A DNA stretch of 64,000 nt from JBKBKC01 sp046294265 (lineage in GTDB: Bacteria; Pseudomonadota; Alphaproteobacteria; Rhodobacterales; Rhodobacteraceae), in assembly GCA_046294265.1 (NCBI GenBank), contig JBKBKC010000003.1, positions 62,001-126,000 of the forward strand, read 5' to 3'. Below are positions 33,469 through 41,774 of the stretch, piece by piece. The position numbers and the translations under genes were made by a program. The notes beneath the pieces were generated by a model. It did not search any database. It was not told the origin of the DNA and worked only from the letters and a program-made list of their open reading frames with translations. Position 1 is the stretch's first letter. Every line of letters begins with the position of its first letter.

Positions 33469-34350
33469 GTGGACCTCATCCTGACAGTGGCGGGGATCAC
33501 GGCGCCCGTGGGCCTCCTTGCGCTGACCGGTTTCCTGTGGGTGCGGGCGGGTTTCGAATACCGGATGGAGTTCGTGACCCGGTTGGCGATGACGCTGGCG
33601 GTGCCCTGCCTGATCTTCACCGCGCTGATGAAAACCCGCGTTGATCCGGCGGCGCTTGCGCAGGTGGCGCTGGCGGCGGCGGCGGCCTATGGCGGGCTGA
33701 CGCTGGTGTTCTGGGGGCTGGTGATGGTGCTCCGGCTGGACCGGCGCACTTATCTGGGCCCACTGATCTTTGGCAATACCGGCAACCTTGGCCTGCCGAT
33801 CGCGCTTTTTGCCTTTGGTGAACAGGGGCTTGGCCTGGCCATCGTGGTCTTTGCGGTGATGGCTGTCTGGAGTTTTACCTTCGGCGTCTGGCTGGTGTCG
33901 CCCGGCGGCTCGCCGCTGAAGGTGCTGAAGGAGCCCGTGGTGGGCGCCACGCTTCTGGGCGCGCTGTTCCTGTGGCAGGGCTGGCAGACGCCTGACTGGA
34001 TGACCCGGTCGCTGGACCTTGTGGGGCAGATGGCGATCCCCTTGATGCTGCTGACGCTGGGGGTGGCGGTGGCGCGCCTCGCGCCCGGCAGCCTCGGGCG
34101 GGCGGTCTGGCTGTCACTCTTGCGGGTGGTCGTTTGCGTGGCGGGGGCCTGGGCAGCGGGGTGGGCATTTGGCCTCGACCCCGTGGCGGCGGCGGTGCTG
34201 GTGGTGCAGGTTTCGACCCCGGTGGCCGTCACCTCCTACATGCTGGCCGCGAAATATGGCGCGGATGCCGAGGCGGTGGCGGGTCTGGTGATCGTGTCCA
34301 CGCTGATGGCGGTGGCGACCCTTCCTCTCACTCTCGCATTTCTGATCTGA
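33469..34350 (+). CDS. AEC family transporter
   Basis: A 293-residue membrane protein with about ten hydrophobic segments, starting at GTG. The AEC (auxin efflux carrier/malonate) family pattern is seen in LIFGNTGNLGLPIALFAFGEQG and in the C-terminal half LVVQVSTPVAVTSYMLAAKYG. Members carry organic acids or amino acids outward or inward. The substrate cannot be read from sequence. It runs toward the SLT lipoprotein gene, which has its own promoter. Confidence 0.87.
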   Translation: MDLILTVAGITAPVGLLALTGFLWVRAGFEYRMEFVTRLAMTLAVPCLIFTALMKTRVDPAALAQVALAAAAAYGGLTLVFWGLVMVLRLDRRTYLGPLIFGNTGNLGLPIALFAFGEQGLGLAIVVFAVMAVWSFTFGVWLVSPGGSPLKVLKEPVVGATLLGALFLWQGWQTPDWMTRSLDLVGQMAIPLMLLTLGVAVARLAPGSLGRAVWLSLLRVVVCVAGAWAAGWAFGLDPVAAAVLVVQVSTPVAVTSYMLAAKYGADAEAVAGLVIVSTLMAVATLPLTLAFLI

Positions 34351-34383
34351 GGACCAGCCTGCGGGATTCCCCTCGCTACGCAT

Positions 34384-34412
34384 TTGCCGTATGGTTGTGG
34401 TAAAATAATAAT
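34384..34412 (+). promoter_or_regulatory. Probable sigma-70-type promoter of the SLT lipoprotein gene
   Basis: TTGCCG at 34384-34389, a 17-base spacer and AATAAT at 34407-34412, 14 bases before the ATG at 34427. Each hexamer matches its consensus at about four of six positions. The short leader leaves room for the GAGG ribosome site. Confidence 0.45.
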
Positions 34413-34426
34413 GTGGCGTGAGGCAG

Positions 34427-35014
34427 ATGAGCAGAATCTACGGTGCCATGGCGCTATGTCTTGTGCTGGCCGCCTGTGGCGGGGGCGGAAATTTCTCGGC
34501 CCCACGCGATCTGGAGAATGCCTGCGCCATCGTGGCCGAGCGTCCGGCCTATTTCAGCGCGATGCGCGCGACCGAGCGGAAGTGGGGCGTGCCGGTGGCG
34601 GTGCAGATGGCCACGATCCACCAGGAGTCAAAGTTCATCGGCGATGCCAAGACCCCGCATCAATTCGCGCTGGGGATCATCCCGATGGGGCGTCAATCCT
34701 CGGCCTTCGGTTACAGCCAGGCGCTGGACGGGACCTGGGAGGAGTATCAGCGCGACCAGGGCCGATCGGGCGCACGGCGGGACCGCATCACGGATGCCAC
34801 CGATTTCATGGGCTGGTACATGGATCTCAGCCAGCGCAACCTGGGCATCTCGAAGGCGGATGCGCGCAACCAGTATCTGGCCTATCACGAAGGGCGCAAC
34901 GGCTATGCGCGGCGCAGCTTTGAGGCCAAGCCGTGGCTGGTGACCGTGGCGGGCCGGGTGCAGGCGCGGGCCGAACGGTATGGCGCGCAGTTGCAGTCCT
35001 GCGGGCGCGCCTGA
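34427..35014 (+). CDS. Transglycosylase SLT-domain lipoprotein
   Basis: A 195-residue lipoprotein with the lipobox LVLAACGGG, so it is likely outer-membrane anchored. The body resembles soluble lytic transglycosylase-like domains: VQMATIHQESKFIGDAKTP has the expected catalytic Glu, and AFGYSQALDGTW and AYHEGRNGYARRSF follow. It would cleave peptidoglycan strands non-hydrolytically. ATG 34427 is chosen because GAGG lies just upstream. It converges on lolA, whose stop is 10 bp away. Confidence 0.83.
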   Translation: MSRIYGAMALCLVLAACGGGGNFSAPRDLENACAIVAERPAYFSAMRATERKWGVPVAVQMATIHQESKFIGDAKTPHQFALGIIPMGRQSSAFGYSQALDGTWEEYQRDQGRSGARRDRITDATDFMGWYMDLSQRNLGISKADARNQYLAYHEGRNGYARRSFEAKPWLVTVAGRVQARAERYGAQLQSCGRA

Positions 35015-35023
35015 GCGGCCTCG

Positions 35024-35632
35024 CTAGCGCCCCGAGCGGCGGTCGGTTTCCAGGCCTACGTTGAACAGGACCGACGAATAGCGCCCGCCCTTCTTCATTT
35101 CCCCAAGGATAACAGTGGTTTCGCCGTTGTCCGACCGGATGATCCACTGCCGCAGCTCGGTCGGGTTGGCGGTGAACACCAGCTCGATGGAGCCGTAATC
35201 GGGGTTGTCCGGGTCCTGCGCGCGCACGCGGGTCGTGCCCTGCACCTCGCGGTGGCCGACCACCATGCGGGCCCGGCCCAGGTCCACGTTCTGCGCAAGG
35301 ATCAGGTTCAGCGGCGTGCGGCTGAGCGGGTAGCTTTCGGGCGGGCCGTCCGATTTGGCATCAAAGATCGCCACCTCGCCCCCGCCCGCCATCACCAGCG
35401 TGCGGTCCGGCGGGGCATATTCGAACCGCGCCCGGCCGGGGCGATGGATGAACAGCCGACCGCTAGAGATGGTACCGTCGCCGTTGATCTGCGTGAAATC
35501 CGCCTCGGCTGTGGTCAGCGCGTTCAGGTAGCGCGAGAGGTCCGCCAGCGGGATGGGGGCTGCCTGGGCCGTCCGCGGCAGCAGGGCCAGCACGGGGAGG
35601 CTGAGGAGGAGGGTTCTGCGATCCATGCGCAT
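35024..35632 (-). CDS. lolA: Outer membrane lipoprotein carrier LolA
   Basis: A 202-residue periplasmic chaperone that carries lipoproteins to the outer membrane. The signal peptide has twin Arg and a hydrophobic core (MDRRTLLLSLPVLALL) and ends near AQA-AP. Mature features include DFTQINGDGTISSGRLFIH and RPGRARFEYAPPDRTLV, and YPLSRTPLNLILAQ. Start could be 35632 or 35626. In relatives lolA lies close to ftsK; here several accessory genes intervene. Confidence 0.92.
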   Translation of the reverse strand: MRMDRRTLLLSLPVLALLPRTAQAAPIPLADLSRYLNALTTAEADFTQINGDGTISSGRLFIHRPGRARFEYAPPDRTLVMAGGGEVAIFDAKSDGPPESYPLSRTPLNLILAQNVDLGRARMVVGHREVQGTTRVRAQDPDNPDYGSIELVFTANPTELRQWIIRSDNGETTVILGEMKKGGRYSSVLFNVGLETDRRSGR

Positions 35633-35843
35633 GATATATGCGCGGGCGCAGGCGTTTGCATCCCCCCAAACCCGCGTCGGGGGTCACTTCCCGGCGATGG
35701 GGCGGAAACATGCGTCCCGCATCCGTCCCGCGGGCGTCGGGTTTGCGTCGGTTTTCCGTCCCGACAGGGCGCGCGCGGGGTTAACGCGGCCTTTACGGGG
35801 CAGGGGCAGGCTTGCCCCCACACGCCATGCCCCGGAGACGCAG

Positions 35844-36344
35844 ATGCCCCGCCCCCCCGCCCCCAAGCCCGCCGCCCATTACCACTATCTGGCCGAGACC
35901 CTGCGCGATCTGGAGGGCGCGCTGCGGCACGGGCTGGCGGGGTCCGCGTTCGTGCCGGAGGAGTGGGAGGCCGTGGCGCAGGGTGTGCCGGAGCCGGGCA
36001 AGGAGAAACTGACGCTGCGGGTGGATGCCGATGTGATCCGGTTCTTCCGGCTGATGGGGCGGGGGTATCTGACGCAGATGAACGCGGTCCTGCGCGCCTT
36101 CATGCACGCGCGGCTGGCGGGGGTGGTGCGGGGCCCGGAGGCGGTGGACTATGCGCCCACACCGATGGAGCGGTATGTGATCGAGGGCCGGTCGGTCATC
36201 GAGGCGATGGCCCGGCGCAACATGGTGGCCGCGCGGGGCGGCGAGACGGGGGCGGCCGACCTTGTGATTGCAAGGCGTCTGGCGGCGCTGGAGGAACTGG
36301 CGGACGAGGCCGGGGTGCCGGAGGAGGATCGGATGCGGGGGTGA
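35844..36344 (+). CDS. BrnA-like antitoxin family protein without BrnT partner
   Basis: A 166-residue protein. The central part KEKLTLRVDADVIRFFRLMG followed by RGYLTQMNAVLRAFMHARL is a ribbon-helix-helix typical of BrnA antitoxins. The C-terminal 60 residues, including YVIEGRSVIEAMARRNM, are extra compared with a typical BrnA. No BrnT toxin gene is found next to it. GGAGA precedes ATG 35844. It may be a stand-alone DNA-binding regulator rather than an antitoxin. It is in the patch between lolA and ftsK. Confidence 0.62.
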   Translation: MPRPPAPKPAAHYHYLAETLRDLEGALRHGLAGSAFVPEEWEAVAQGVPEPGKEKLTLRVDADVIRFFRLMGRGYLTQMNAVLRAFMHARLAGVVRGPEAVDYAPTPMERYVIEGRSVIEAMARRNMVAARGGETGAADLVIARRLAALEELADEAGVPEEDRMRG

Positions 36345-36366
36345 GGATTGACGTGAGGGGTTTAGG

Positions 36367-36385
36367 TGCGCATGATCCTTGCGCA
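36367..36385. promoter_or_regulatory. Candidate operator TGCGCA-N7-TGCGCA of ccdAB
   Basis: Two copies of the palindromic hexamer TGCGCA separated by seven bases lie 18 bp ahead of the ccdA ATG. A possible -35 TTGACG at about 36350 with 17-base spacing places the -10 here. Toxin-antitoxin operons often bind their own promoter, which would fit. Confidence 0.35.
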
Positions 36386-36402
36386 TCTGTTGTGGGGTCG
36401 TG

Positions 36403-36633
36403 ATGTCGCAAACCGTCCGAAAGCCTGTGAACCTCTCCTTTGATCCAGCACTGGTGGCCGAGGCGCGCGATCTGGGCGTGAACGTCAGCCGCGCCGCGGA
36501 GGCGGGGTTGCGCGCGGCGGTGGCTGTAGCGCGGGCGGAGGCCTGGCGGGCCGACAATGCCGACGCGGTGGCGAGTTCGAATGCATGGGTGGCCGAGAAG
36601 GGGTTGCCGCTGGCCCGGCACCGCCTGTTCTGA
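36403..36633 (+). CDS. ccdA: CcdA-type antitoxin
   Basis: A 76-residue CcdA-family antitoxin. The N-terminal ribbon-helix-helix shows RKPVNLSFDPALVAEARDLG followed by NVSRAAEAGLRAAVAVAR. The C-terminal tail, AWVAEKGLPLARHRLF, is the toxin-binding segment typical of the family. The stop TGA overlaps the toxin ATG (TGATG), as in other CcdAB pairs. It should neutralise the neighbouring CcdB. Confidence 0.87.
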   Translation: MSQTVRKPVNLSFDPALVAEARDLGVNVSRAAEAGLRAAVAVARAEAWRADNADAVASSNAWVAEKGLPLARHRLF

Positions 36634-36932
36634 TGGCGCGGTATGATCTGTATGCTGCCCCGGACGGGTCGGGGTTTCGGCTGGACGTGCAGGCAGACCT
36701 GCTGGACGGGCTGGCGACGCGGGTGGTGGTGCCGGTGCTTCCCTTGGCCGAGGCACCCAAGCCCGCCGGGCGGCTGAACCCCTTGGTGGCGATCGACGGG
36801 GTGGACTGCGTGTTGGTGACGCAGTTCCTGTCCGCGATCCCGGTGCAGGACTTGGGGCGGCGGGTCGGGTCGCTGGCCGATCAGGCGGAGGCGGTGATGG
36901 CTGCGCTGGACATGGTGTTCGTGGGGTTTTGA
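36633..36932 (+). CDS. ccdB: CcdB-type toxin
   Basis: A 99-residue CcdB-family protein, close in length to the F-plasmid toxin, which poisons DNA gyrase. Family stretches are GFRLDVQADLLDGLATRVVV, the LNPLVAIDGVDCVLVTQFLS segment and the C-terminal helix ending DMVFVGF. In F CcdB the last three residues are Trp-Gly-Ile and the Trp is needed for gyrase poisoning. Here that place holds Val (VGF). The protein may be inactive, or may act differently, as in some chromosomal homologues. Confidence 0.85.
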   Translation: MARYDLYAAPDGSGFRLDVQADLLDGLATRVVVPVLPLAEAPKPAGRLNPLVAIDGVDCVLVTQFLSAIPVQDLGRRVGSLADQAEAVMAALDMVFVGF

Positions 36933-36953
36933 AGCGATGCACAGGAATTTCTT

Positions 36954-37541
36954 ATGCTGAGGTTCTCATTGGATTGGAATTGTGTCATTGAGGTGGAGGA
37001 AGGCCGGTCGCAGTCGTCGCATGTGCTTGCCTTGGTGGATGCGCACAGGCGTCAAAGAGTGAACGTTGCACTCCTTGCTGCATCTGCTTCGGAGAATACA
37101 GGAAGCCGGGTTTTTCCCGGGAGTGCACGAGCGTTTCTCTCGCGGGTAGAGCGGATTGGCTGGCACGATCTGCCGATTGTTCTAGTCCCCGCCATCATCA
37201 GTTTAACTTTTCTGGATTATTCATACATCGTGAATGAGGAAGAGTTTCCCAAGCAGTTCGATGGTGTCTGGTCCGCGATGTTTCCGAACTTTCGCCGCGA
37301 CCCGCGAGAACACCTCGCGGCAGGCACAGCGCTTAACGATGCTTCCATTCAAAGTCCCACTCTTTGTAAATGGAGAAATGCATGGTGCGATGTAATGTCG
37401 GCAATCTCGCATATTGACTCACAACGAGATGTGTTCGTTACCAACAACACACGTGACTTTCAAAGAAATGCGACTGCGTTGGCGGCATTTGGAATGGGAC
37501 GGATCGAAACACCGGAAAATGCGGCGGCGCTATTGAACTGA
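36954..37541 (+). CDS. PIN-domain-like protein, atypical base composition
   Basis: A 195-residue protein with PIN-like nuclease landmarks: an early acidic residue in FSLDWNCVIEV and a late stretch DVFVTNNTRDFQRN that matches the last PIN motif. Acidic residues in between are compatible with a metal site, but the match is not strong. AGGAA precedes the ATG. The DNA is visibly AT-richer than its neighbours with many A/T third positions, suggesting transfer. It follows the CcdAB pair and faces the end of ftsK. Confidence 0.5.
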   Translation: MLRFSLDWNCVIEVEEGRSQSSHVLALVDAHRRQRVNVALLAASASENTGSRVFPGSARAFLSRVERIGWHDLPIVLVPAIISLTFLDYSYIVNEEEFPKQFDGVWSAMFPNFRRDPREHLAAGTALNDASIQSPTLCKWRNAWCDVMSAISHIDSQRDVFVTNNTRDFQRNATALAAFGMGRIETPENAAALLN

Positions 37542-37549
37542 AATGCCCC

Positions 37550-40444
37550 TCACCGCTCCTCCACCAATATCTCCCGCTTGCCGACGTGGTTGGCCTGCGT
37601 GACCACCCCCTGTTCCTCCATCTTCTCCACCAGCCTTGCGGCCTTCTGGTAGCCGATGCCGAGTTTGCGCTGGATGTAGGAGGTGGAGCATTTGCGGTCG
37701 CGGGCGACGATGGCGATGGCCTGGTCGTAAAGCGCGTCGTCGCCGCCTTCGGTGGACAGGCCCAGCACCATGTCGATGTCGTCGGCCTTGTCCTCGTCCA
37801 CGCCCTCGACCACGCCGGACATGTAGGACGGGGGGCCGAAGGATTTCAGGTGATTGACGATTTCCTCGACTTCCTCATCCGAGACGAAGGGGCCGTGGAT
37901 GCGGGTGATCTTGGCGCCGCCGGCCATGTAGAGCATGTCGCCCATGCCGAGGAGTTGCTCGGCGCCCTGTTCGCCGAGGATGGTGCGGCTGTCGATCTTT
38001 GACGTGACCTGGAAGCTGATGCGGGTGGGAAAGTTGGCCTTGATGGTGCCGGTGATCACGTCCACCGAGGGGCGCTGCGTGGCCATGATGAGGTGGATGC
38101 CGGAGGCGCGGGCCATTTGCGCGAGGCGCTGGATGCAGGCCTCGATCTCCTTGCCCGCGACCATCATCAGGTCGGCCATCTCGTCCACCACCACCACGAT
38201 ATAGGGGATGGTGACGGGCTGGAATTCTTCGGTTTCAAAGACGGGATCGCCGGTATCGTCGTCGAAGCCGGTCTGGATGGTGCGCTTGAACATCTCGTTC
38301 TTCGACAGCGCCTCGCGCACGCGGCCGTTGTAGCCCTCGATGTTGCGCACGCCCATGCGGGACATCTTGCGATAGCGTTCCTCCATCTCGCTCACCACCC
38401 ACTTGAGGGCGACGACGGCCTTTTTGGGGTCGGTCACGACGGGTGACAGCAGGTGCGGGATGCCGTCATAGACGGAAAGTTCCAGCATCTTGGGGTCGAT
38501 CATGATGAGGCGGCATTCCTCGGGTGTGAGTTTGTAGAGGAGCGACAGGATCATCGTGTTGATGGCGACGGATTTGCCCGAGCCGGTGGTGCCCGCGATC
38601 AGGAGGTGGGGCATTTTCGCAAGGTTCGCCACCACGGGGTCGCCGGCGATGTCCTTGCCGAGCGCGAGGGGCAGTCGCAGCTGGCTGTCGCCGAAGTCGC
38701 GGGCGGAGAGAATCTCGCGCAGGACGACCTTTTCGCGGGTGGCGTTCGGGAGTTCGATGCCGATGACCGAGCGGCCCGGCACGGTGGAGACGCGGGCCGA
38801 CAGCGCCGACATGGACCGCGCGATATCGTCGGCGAGGCCGATGACGCGGGAGGCCTTGAGGCCCGGCGCGGGTTCCAGTTCGTATTGGGTGACGACCGGG
38901 CCGGGGCGGACGGCGATGATCTCGCCCTTCACGCCGTAGTCGTCGAGCACGTTTTCCAGCATCCGCGCGTTTTCCTCGAGCGCGTCCTCGGAGAGCGAGT
39001 TGCGGGTGATCGTGGCGGGGTTGGAGAGGAGCGAGAGGGGCGGGAGTTCGTAGCCCGAGGCCGCCGTATCGTCGAACCGCAGGCGCGGCTGCGCCTCGTC
39101 CAGCGCGCGCCGCGAGGGGGCGGGGGGTTTGGCGGGCGGGGGCTGCACGAGGCGGCGGGGTTCGGGTTCGGGGTGGGGTGCCGTGCGGGCGAAGGTGGGG
39201 GTGTCGGCGGCGAAGGCGGTGTCGTCCCAGCCGTCCTCATCGTCGTCCGCGATCACCTCGGGGGTCGGGGGCGGATCGGGGAGGCGGGGGGCGACGGGGG
39301 GTGCTCCTGCGGGGCGCACCGGGGCGGGCGGGCGCAGGACGGGCGGTTCGCGGCGGGTGGGGGAGGGCGGCAGGGCCGTGGGCACCGAGAGGGGGGCCGC
39401 GCGCATGCGGGCGCGGATTGCATCGTTGATGCGGGCGCGCAGGCGGTCGTCCGTGCTTTCATCCCCGGGTATCTGGTCGGGTTCGGGTTCGATGGCGGGG
39501 CGGCGCATCAGGCCGGGGATGCGCGACAGAAGGCCGGGGCGTTCGTGGGCAGCATCGGGGCCAGCCGGTGCCTGTGTGGGGGCGGGGCGCAAGGGGGCGG
39601 GGCGCAGCGAGGTTGGGGTGCCGAAATCGGCCGCGGGTGCGGTGCGGGTGGCGGTGATGCCGGTGACGGCAAGGCGCGGGCGGGTGGGCGGCGGCGGGGC
39701 GGCGGGTTCGGGGATGTCGTCGATCAGCGCCGCCTCGCGCGCGGTGCGGCGCTGGTCGCGGTAGGCGGCGGCGGCCTGCACGGTGCGGGTGGCCCCCTGG
39801 CCAAGTGCCGCGAGGATCCCCGCATAGGTCATCACGAGGCCGCGCAGCAGGAACCGCAGCAACCCGCGCAGTTCGGCCAGGCTGAAGCCGGTGACGTAGA
39901 GATACATCGCCATGAGGCCCGCGCCGAAGGCCAGCGACAGGAACCGCAGGCCGAACCCGGTGCCCACGGGCAGGAAGGTCAGCATCGCCCCCAGCACGGT
40001 ATCGCCGAAAAGGCCGCCCAGACCGATGGCGGCATGGGGCCAGGAAGGCCCCGGCACATGGGTTGCGGCAAAGACCGAGGCGCAGGCCACAGCGATCACG
40101 GCAAAGACCATGCGCGCCAGCACCCGCTCTTCGCCCCGATGCGCCACGAAGCGGGTGCCCCAGGCCAGAAGGATCGCGGGGATGCCCCAGCTGCCAAGGC
40201 CCCCGATGATCATCAGGGTGGAGGCGATGGCGGCCCCGATGCGGCCCATGGCATTGTCGGCAGGCGTGGTGGTGGCGACCATCCAGCCGGGATCGTCGGG
40301 CGAATAGCTGGCCAGAAGGGCGGTGAAGAATCCCGCGAGCAGGATCAGGCCAAGGCCCATCAGTTCGCGCCCCCGGCGTTCCAGCATCGCGGACGTGGGC
40401 TGGTCGAGCAGGGGATCGCGTCGCCGTGTCTGATAGCTTGCCAT
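37550..40444 (-). CDS. ftsK: DNA translocase FtsK
   Basis: A 964-residue FtsK/SpoIIIE-type motor that pumps chromosomes through the division site. Four to five membrane helices occupy about residues 30-200. A Pro-rich linker follows. The motor has the Walker A motif LIAGTTGSGKSVAINTM and the Walker B region IVVVVDEMADLMMV. The C-terminal gamma domain carries RKCSTSYIQRKLGIGYQKA. ATG 40444 is chosen, with GAGG upstream; GTG 40450 is possible. It is co-directional with the aminotransferase, 7 bp downstream of it. Confidence 0.96.
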   Translation of the reverse strand: MASYQTRRRDPLLDQPTSAMLERRGRELMGLGLILLAGFFTALLASYSPDDPGWMVATTTPADNAMGRIGAAIASTLMIIGGLGSWGIPAILLAWGTRFVAHRGEERVLARMVFAVIAVACASVFAATHVPGPSWPHAAIGLGGLFGDTVLGAMLTFLPVGTGFGLRFLSLAFGAGLMAMYLYVTGFSLAELRGLLRFLLRGLVMTYAGILAALGQGATRTVQAAAAYRDQRRTAREAALIDDIPEPAAPPPPTRPRLAVTGITATRTAPAADFGTPTSLRPAPLRPAPTQAPAGPDAAHERPGLLSRIPGLMRRPAIEPEPDQIPGDESTDDRLRARINDAIRARMRAAPLSVPTALPPSPTRREPPVLRPPAPVRPAGAPPVAPRLPDPPPTPEVIADDDEDGWDDTAFAADTPTFARTAPHPEPEPRRLVQPPPAKPPAPSRRALDEAQPRLRFDDTAASGYELPPLSLLSNPATITRNSLSEDALEENARMLENVLDDYGVKGEIIAVRPGPVVTQYELEPAPGLKASRVIGLADDIARSMSALSARVSTVPGRSVIGIELPNATREKVVLREILSARDFGDSQLRLPLALGKDIAGDPVVANLAKMPHLLIAGTTGSGKSVAINTMILSLLYKLTPEECRLIMIDPKMLELSVYDGIPHLLSPVVTDPKKAVVALKWVVSEMEERYRKMSRMGVRNIEGYNGRVREALSKNEMFKRTIQTGFDDDTGDPVFETEEFQPVTIPYIVVVVDEMADLMMVAGKEIEACIQRLAQMARASGIHLIMATQRPSVDVITGTIKANFPTRISFQVTSKIDSRTILGEQGAEQLLGMGDMLYMAGGAKITRIHGPFVSDEEVEEIVNHLKSFGPPSYMSGVVEGVDEDKADDIDMVLGLSTEGGDDALYDQAIAIVARDRKCSTSYIQRKLGIGYQKAARLVEKMEEQGVVTQANHVGKREILVEER

Positions 40445-40451
40445 GGTCACC

Positions 40452-41618
40452 TCACCCGTAAAGACAGTCGCGGAGCCGTGTCAGCCCTGTTCTTGTTTCG
40501 TCGCGCGCCCCCACGAGGGCCACGCGGATATAGCCCGCGCCGGGGTTGCCGCGGCCCGTGTCGCGCCCGAGATAGGCGCCGGGCAGGACGCGGACGCCGG
40601 TGTCGCGCCAGAGTTTCAGGGCGGCCGCCTCGCCGTCGGGGACCGGCAGCCAGAGGAAGAACCCGCCCTCGGGCGCGCGGTAGCCCTGCAGGCCCGCAAA
40701 GATCGCATCGGCATCGGCGAATTTCGCCTGATAGAGGGCGCGGCTGTCGATGACGTGGGCTTCGTCGTTCCAGGCGGCTTCGGCCACGCGCTGCAGCGGC
40801 AGGGGCAGCGGGGCACCCGCGAAGGCGCGCAGCTGGCGGATCGCGGCGATGGCATTCGGGCCGCCCGCCACAAAGCCCGAGCGCAGGCCGGGCAGGTTGG
40901 AGCGTTTGGAGAGCGAGTGGAAGGTCAGCACACGCTCGGGGTCGGAGGGCATCTCGAGGATGCCGGGGGGCGGCGTGCTGCGCCAGACCTCGGCATAGCA
41001 TTCATCGGCGAGGATGCGGAAATCGTGGGTTTCCGCCAGCGCGATCAGGTCGGCCCACCAGTCGCGGCTGGCCACCGCCCCCTGCGGGTTGGCGGGCGAG
41101 CAGATATAGGCGATGGCGGTGCGGTTCAGGATGTCGGCGGGCAGCGCGGCATAGTCGGGCAGAAAGCCGGTGGCGGCGGTGGCGGGGACATAGACAGGCT
41201 CTGCCCCCATGGCCAGCGCCGCCACGGCATAGACCTGATAGAACGGGTTGGGCATCAGCACCACGGGGCGCTGGCCGTTCTTGGTTTCGGGGCAAAGGGC
41301 AACGGCGGCGTTGAACAGCCCCTCGCGCGTGCCGTTCAGGGCCATCAGGCGGTCGGGCGCGAGGGTGACATTGTAGCGGCGGCGCAGCCATGCGGCGATG
41401 GCGGCCAGAAGCTCGGGCGTGCCCTCGTTCGGGGGATAGACGCCGAAGCCTGCGAGGCTGTCTGCAAGGATCGGGCCGACGAAGGCGGGCATGGGGTGGC
41501 GCGGCTCGCCGATCGTCATGGCGATGGGGTCGGCCCCCGGCGCATGCGCGTCCAACAGCTTCCGCAGGCGCGGAAACGCATATTCGGGCAGGGATTGGAA
41601 CCGCTCGGGTGCGTCCAT
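40452..41618 (-). CDS. Class I/II aminotransferase
   Basis: A 388-residue PLP enzyme of aminotransferase fold type I. The PLP Lys is in LTFHSLSKRSNLPGLRSGF. The substrate-side motif IAYICSPANPQGAV and the ADECYAEVW motif fit the DapC/LL-diaminopimelate subgroup. A role in lysine synthesis (succinyl-diaminopimelate aminotransferase) is plausible but not certain. It heads the operon with ftsK. A perfect inverted repeat lies about 110 bp upstream (41728-41753). Confidence 0.87.
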   Translation of the reverse strand: MDAPERFQSLPEYAFPRLRKLLDAHAPGADPIAMTIGEPRHPMPAFVGPILADSLAGFGVYPPNEGTPELLAAIAAWLRRRYNVTLAPDRLMALNGTREGLFNAAVALCPETKNGQRPVVLMPNPFYQVYAVAALAMGAEPVYVPATAATGFLPDYAALPADILNRTAIAYICSPANPQGAVASRDWWADLIALAETHDFRILADECYAEVWRSTPPPGILEMPSDPERVLTFHSLSKRSNLPGLRSGFVAGGPNAIAAIRQLRAFAGAPLPLPLQRVAEAAWNDEAHVIDSRALYQAKFADADAIFAGLQGYRAPEGGFFLWLPVPDGEAAALKLWRDTGVRVLPGAYLGRDTGRGNPGAGYIRVALVGARDETRTGLTRLRDCLYG

Positions 41619-41727
41619 CGGGTGGGATTCATGCCTCAGGGTCCGGGGTCTGATGCCCCGCGTTACGGACAGGATAGCGGGGCGCGGGCGCGCGGTCCAG
41701 AAATTCGCCGGAGCTTGGGCGGCGTCG

Positions 41728-41753
41728 GGGCGGAAATTGTGACATTTCCGCCC
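41728..41753. promoter_or_regulatory. Perfect inverted repeat GGGCGGAAAT-TGTGAC-ATTTCCGCCC
   Basis: Ten-base arms with a six-base loop in the gap between the SGNH hydrolase gene and the aminotransferase gene, both on the minus strand. No T-run follows on the minus strand, so it is more likely an operator or a folded RNA than a terminator. Confidence 0.4.
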
Positions 41754-41774
41754 ATTGGGCCCAAGCTGTGGGGG

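Noticed and set aside
31302..33620. A 772-codon minus-strand frame opposite the gamma-glutamyltransferase-like gene
   Set aside because: It crosses several real genes and gaps without any motif.
38453..40753. A 766-codon plus-strand frame opposite ftsK
   Set aside because: FtsK on the other strand has complete motor motifs, and the plus frame is low-complexity and unrelated to any family.
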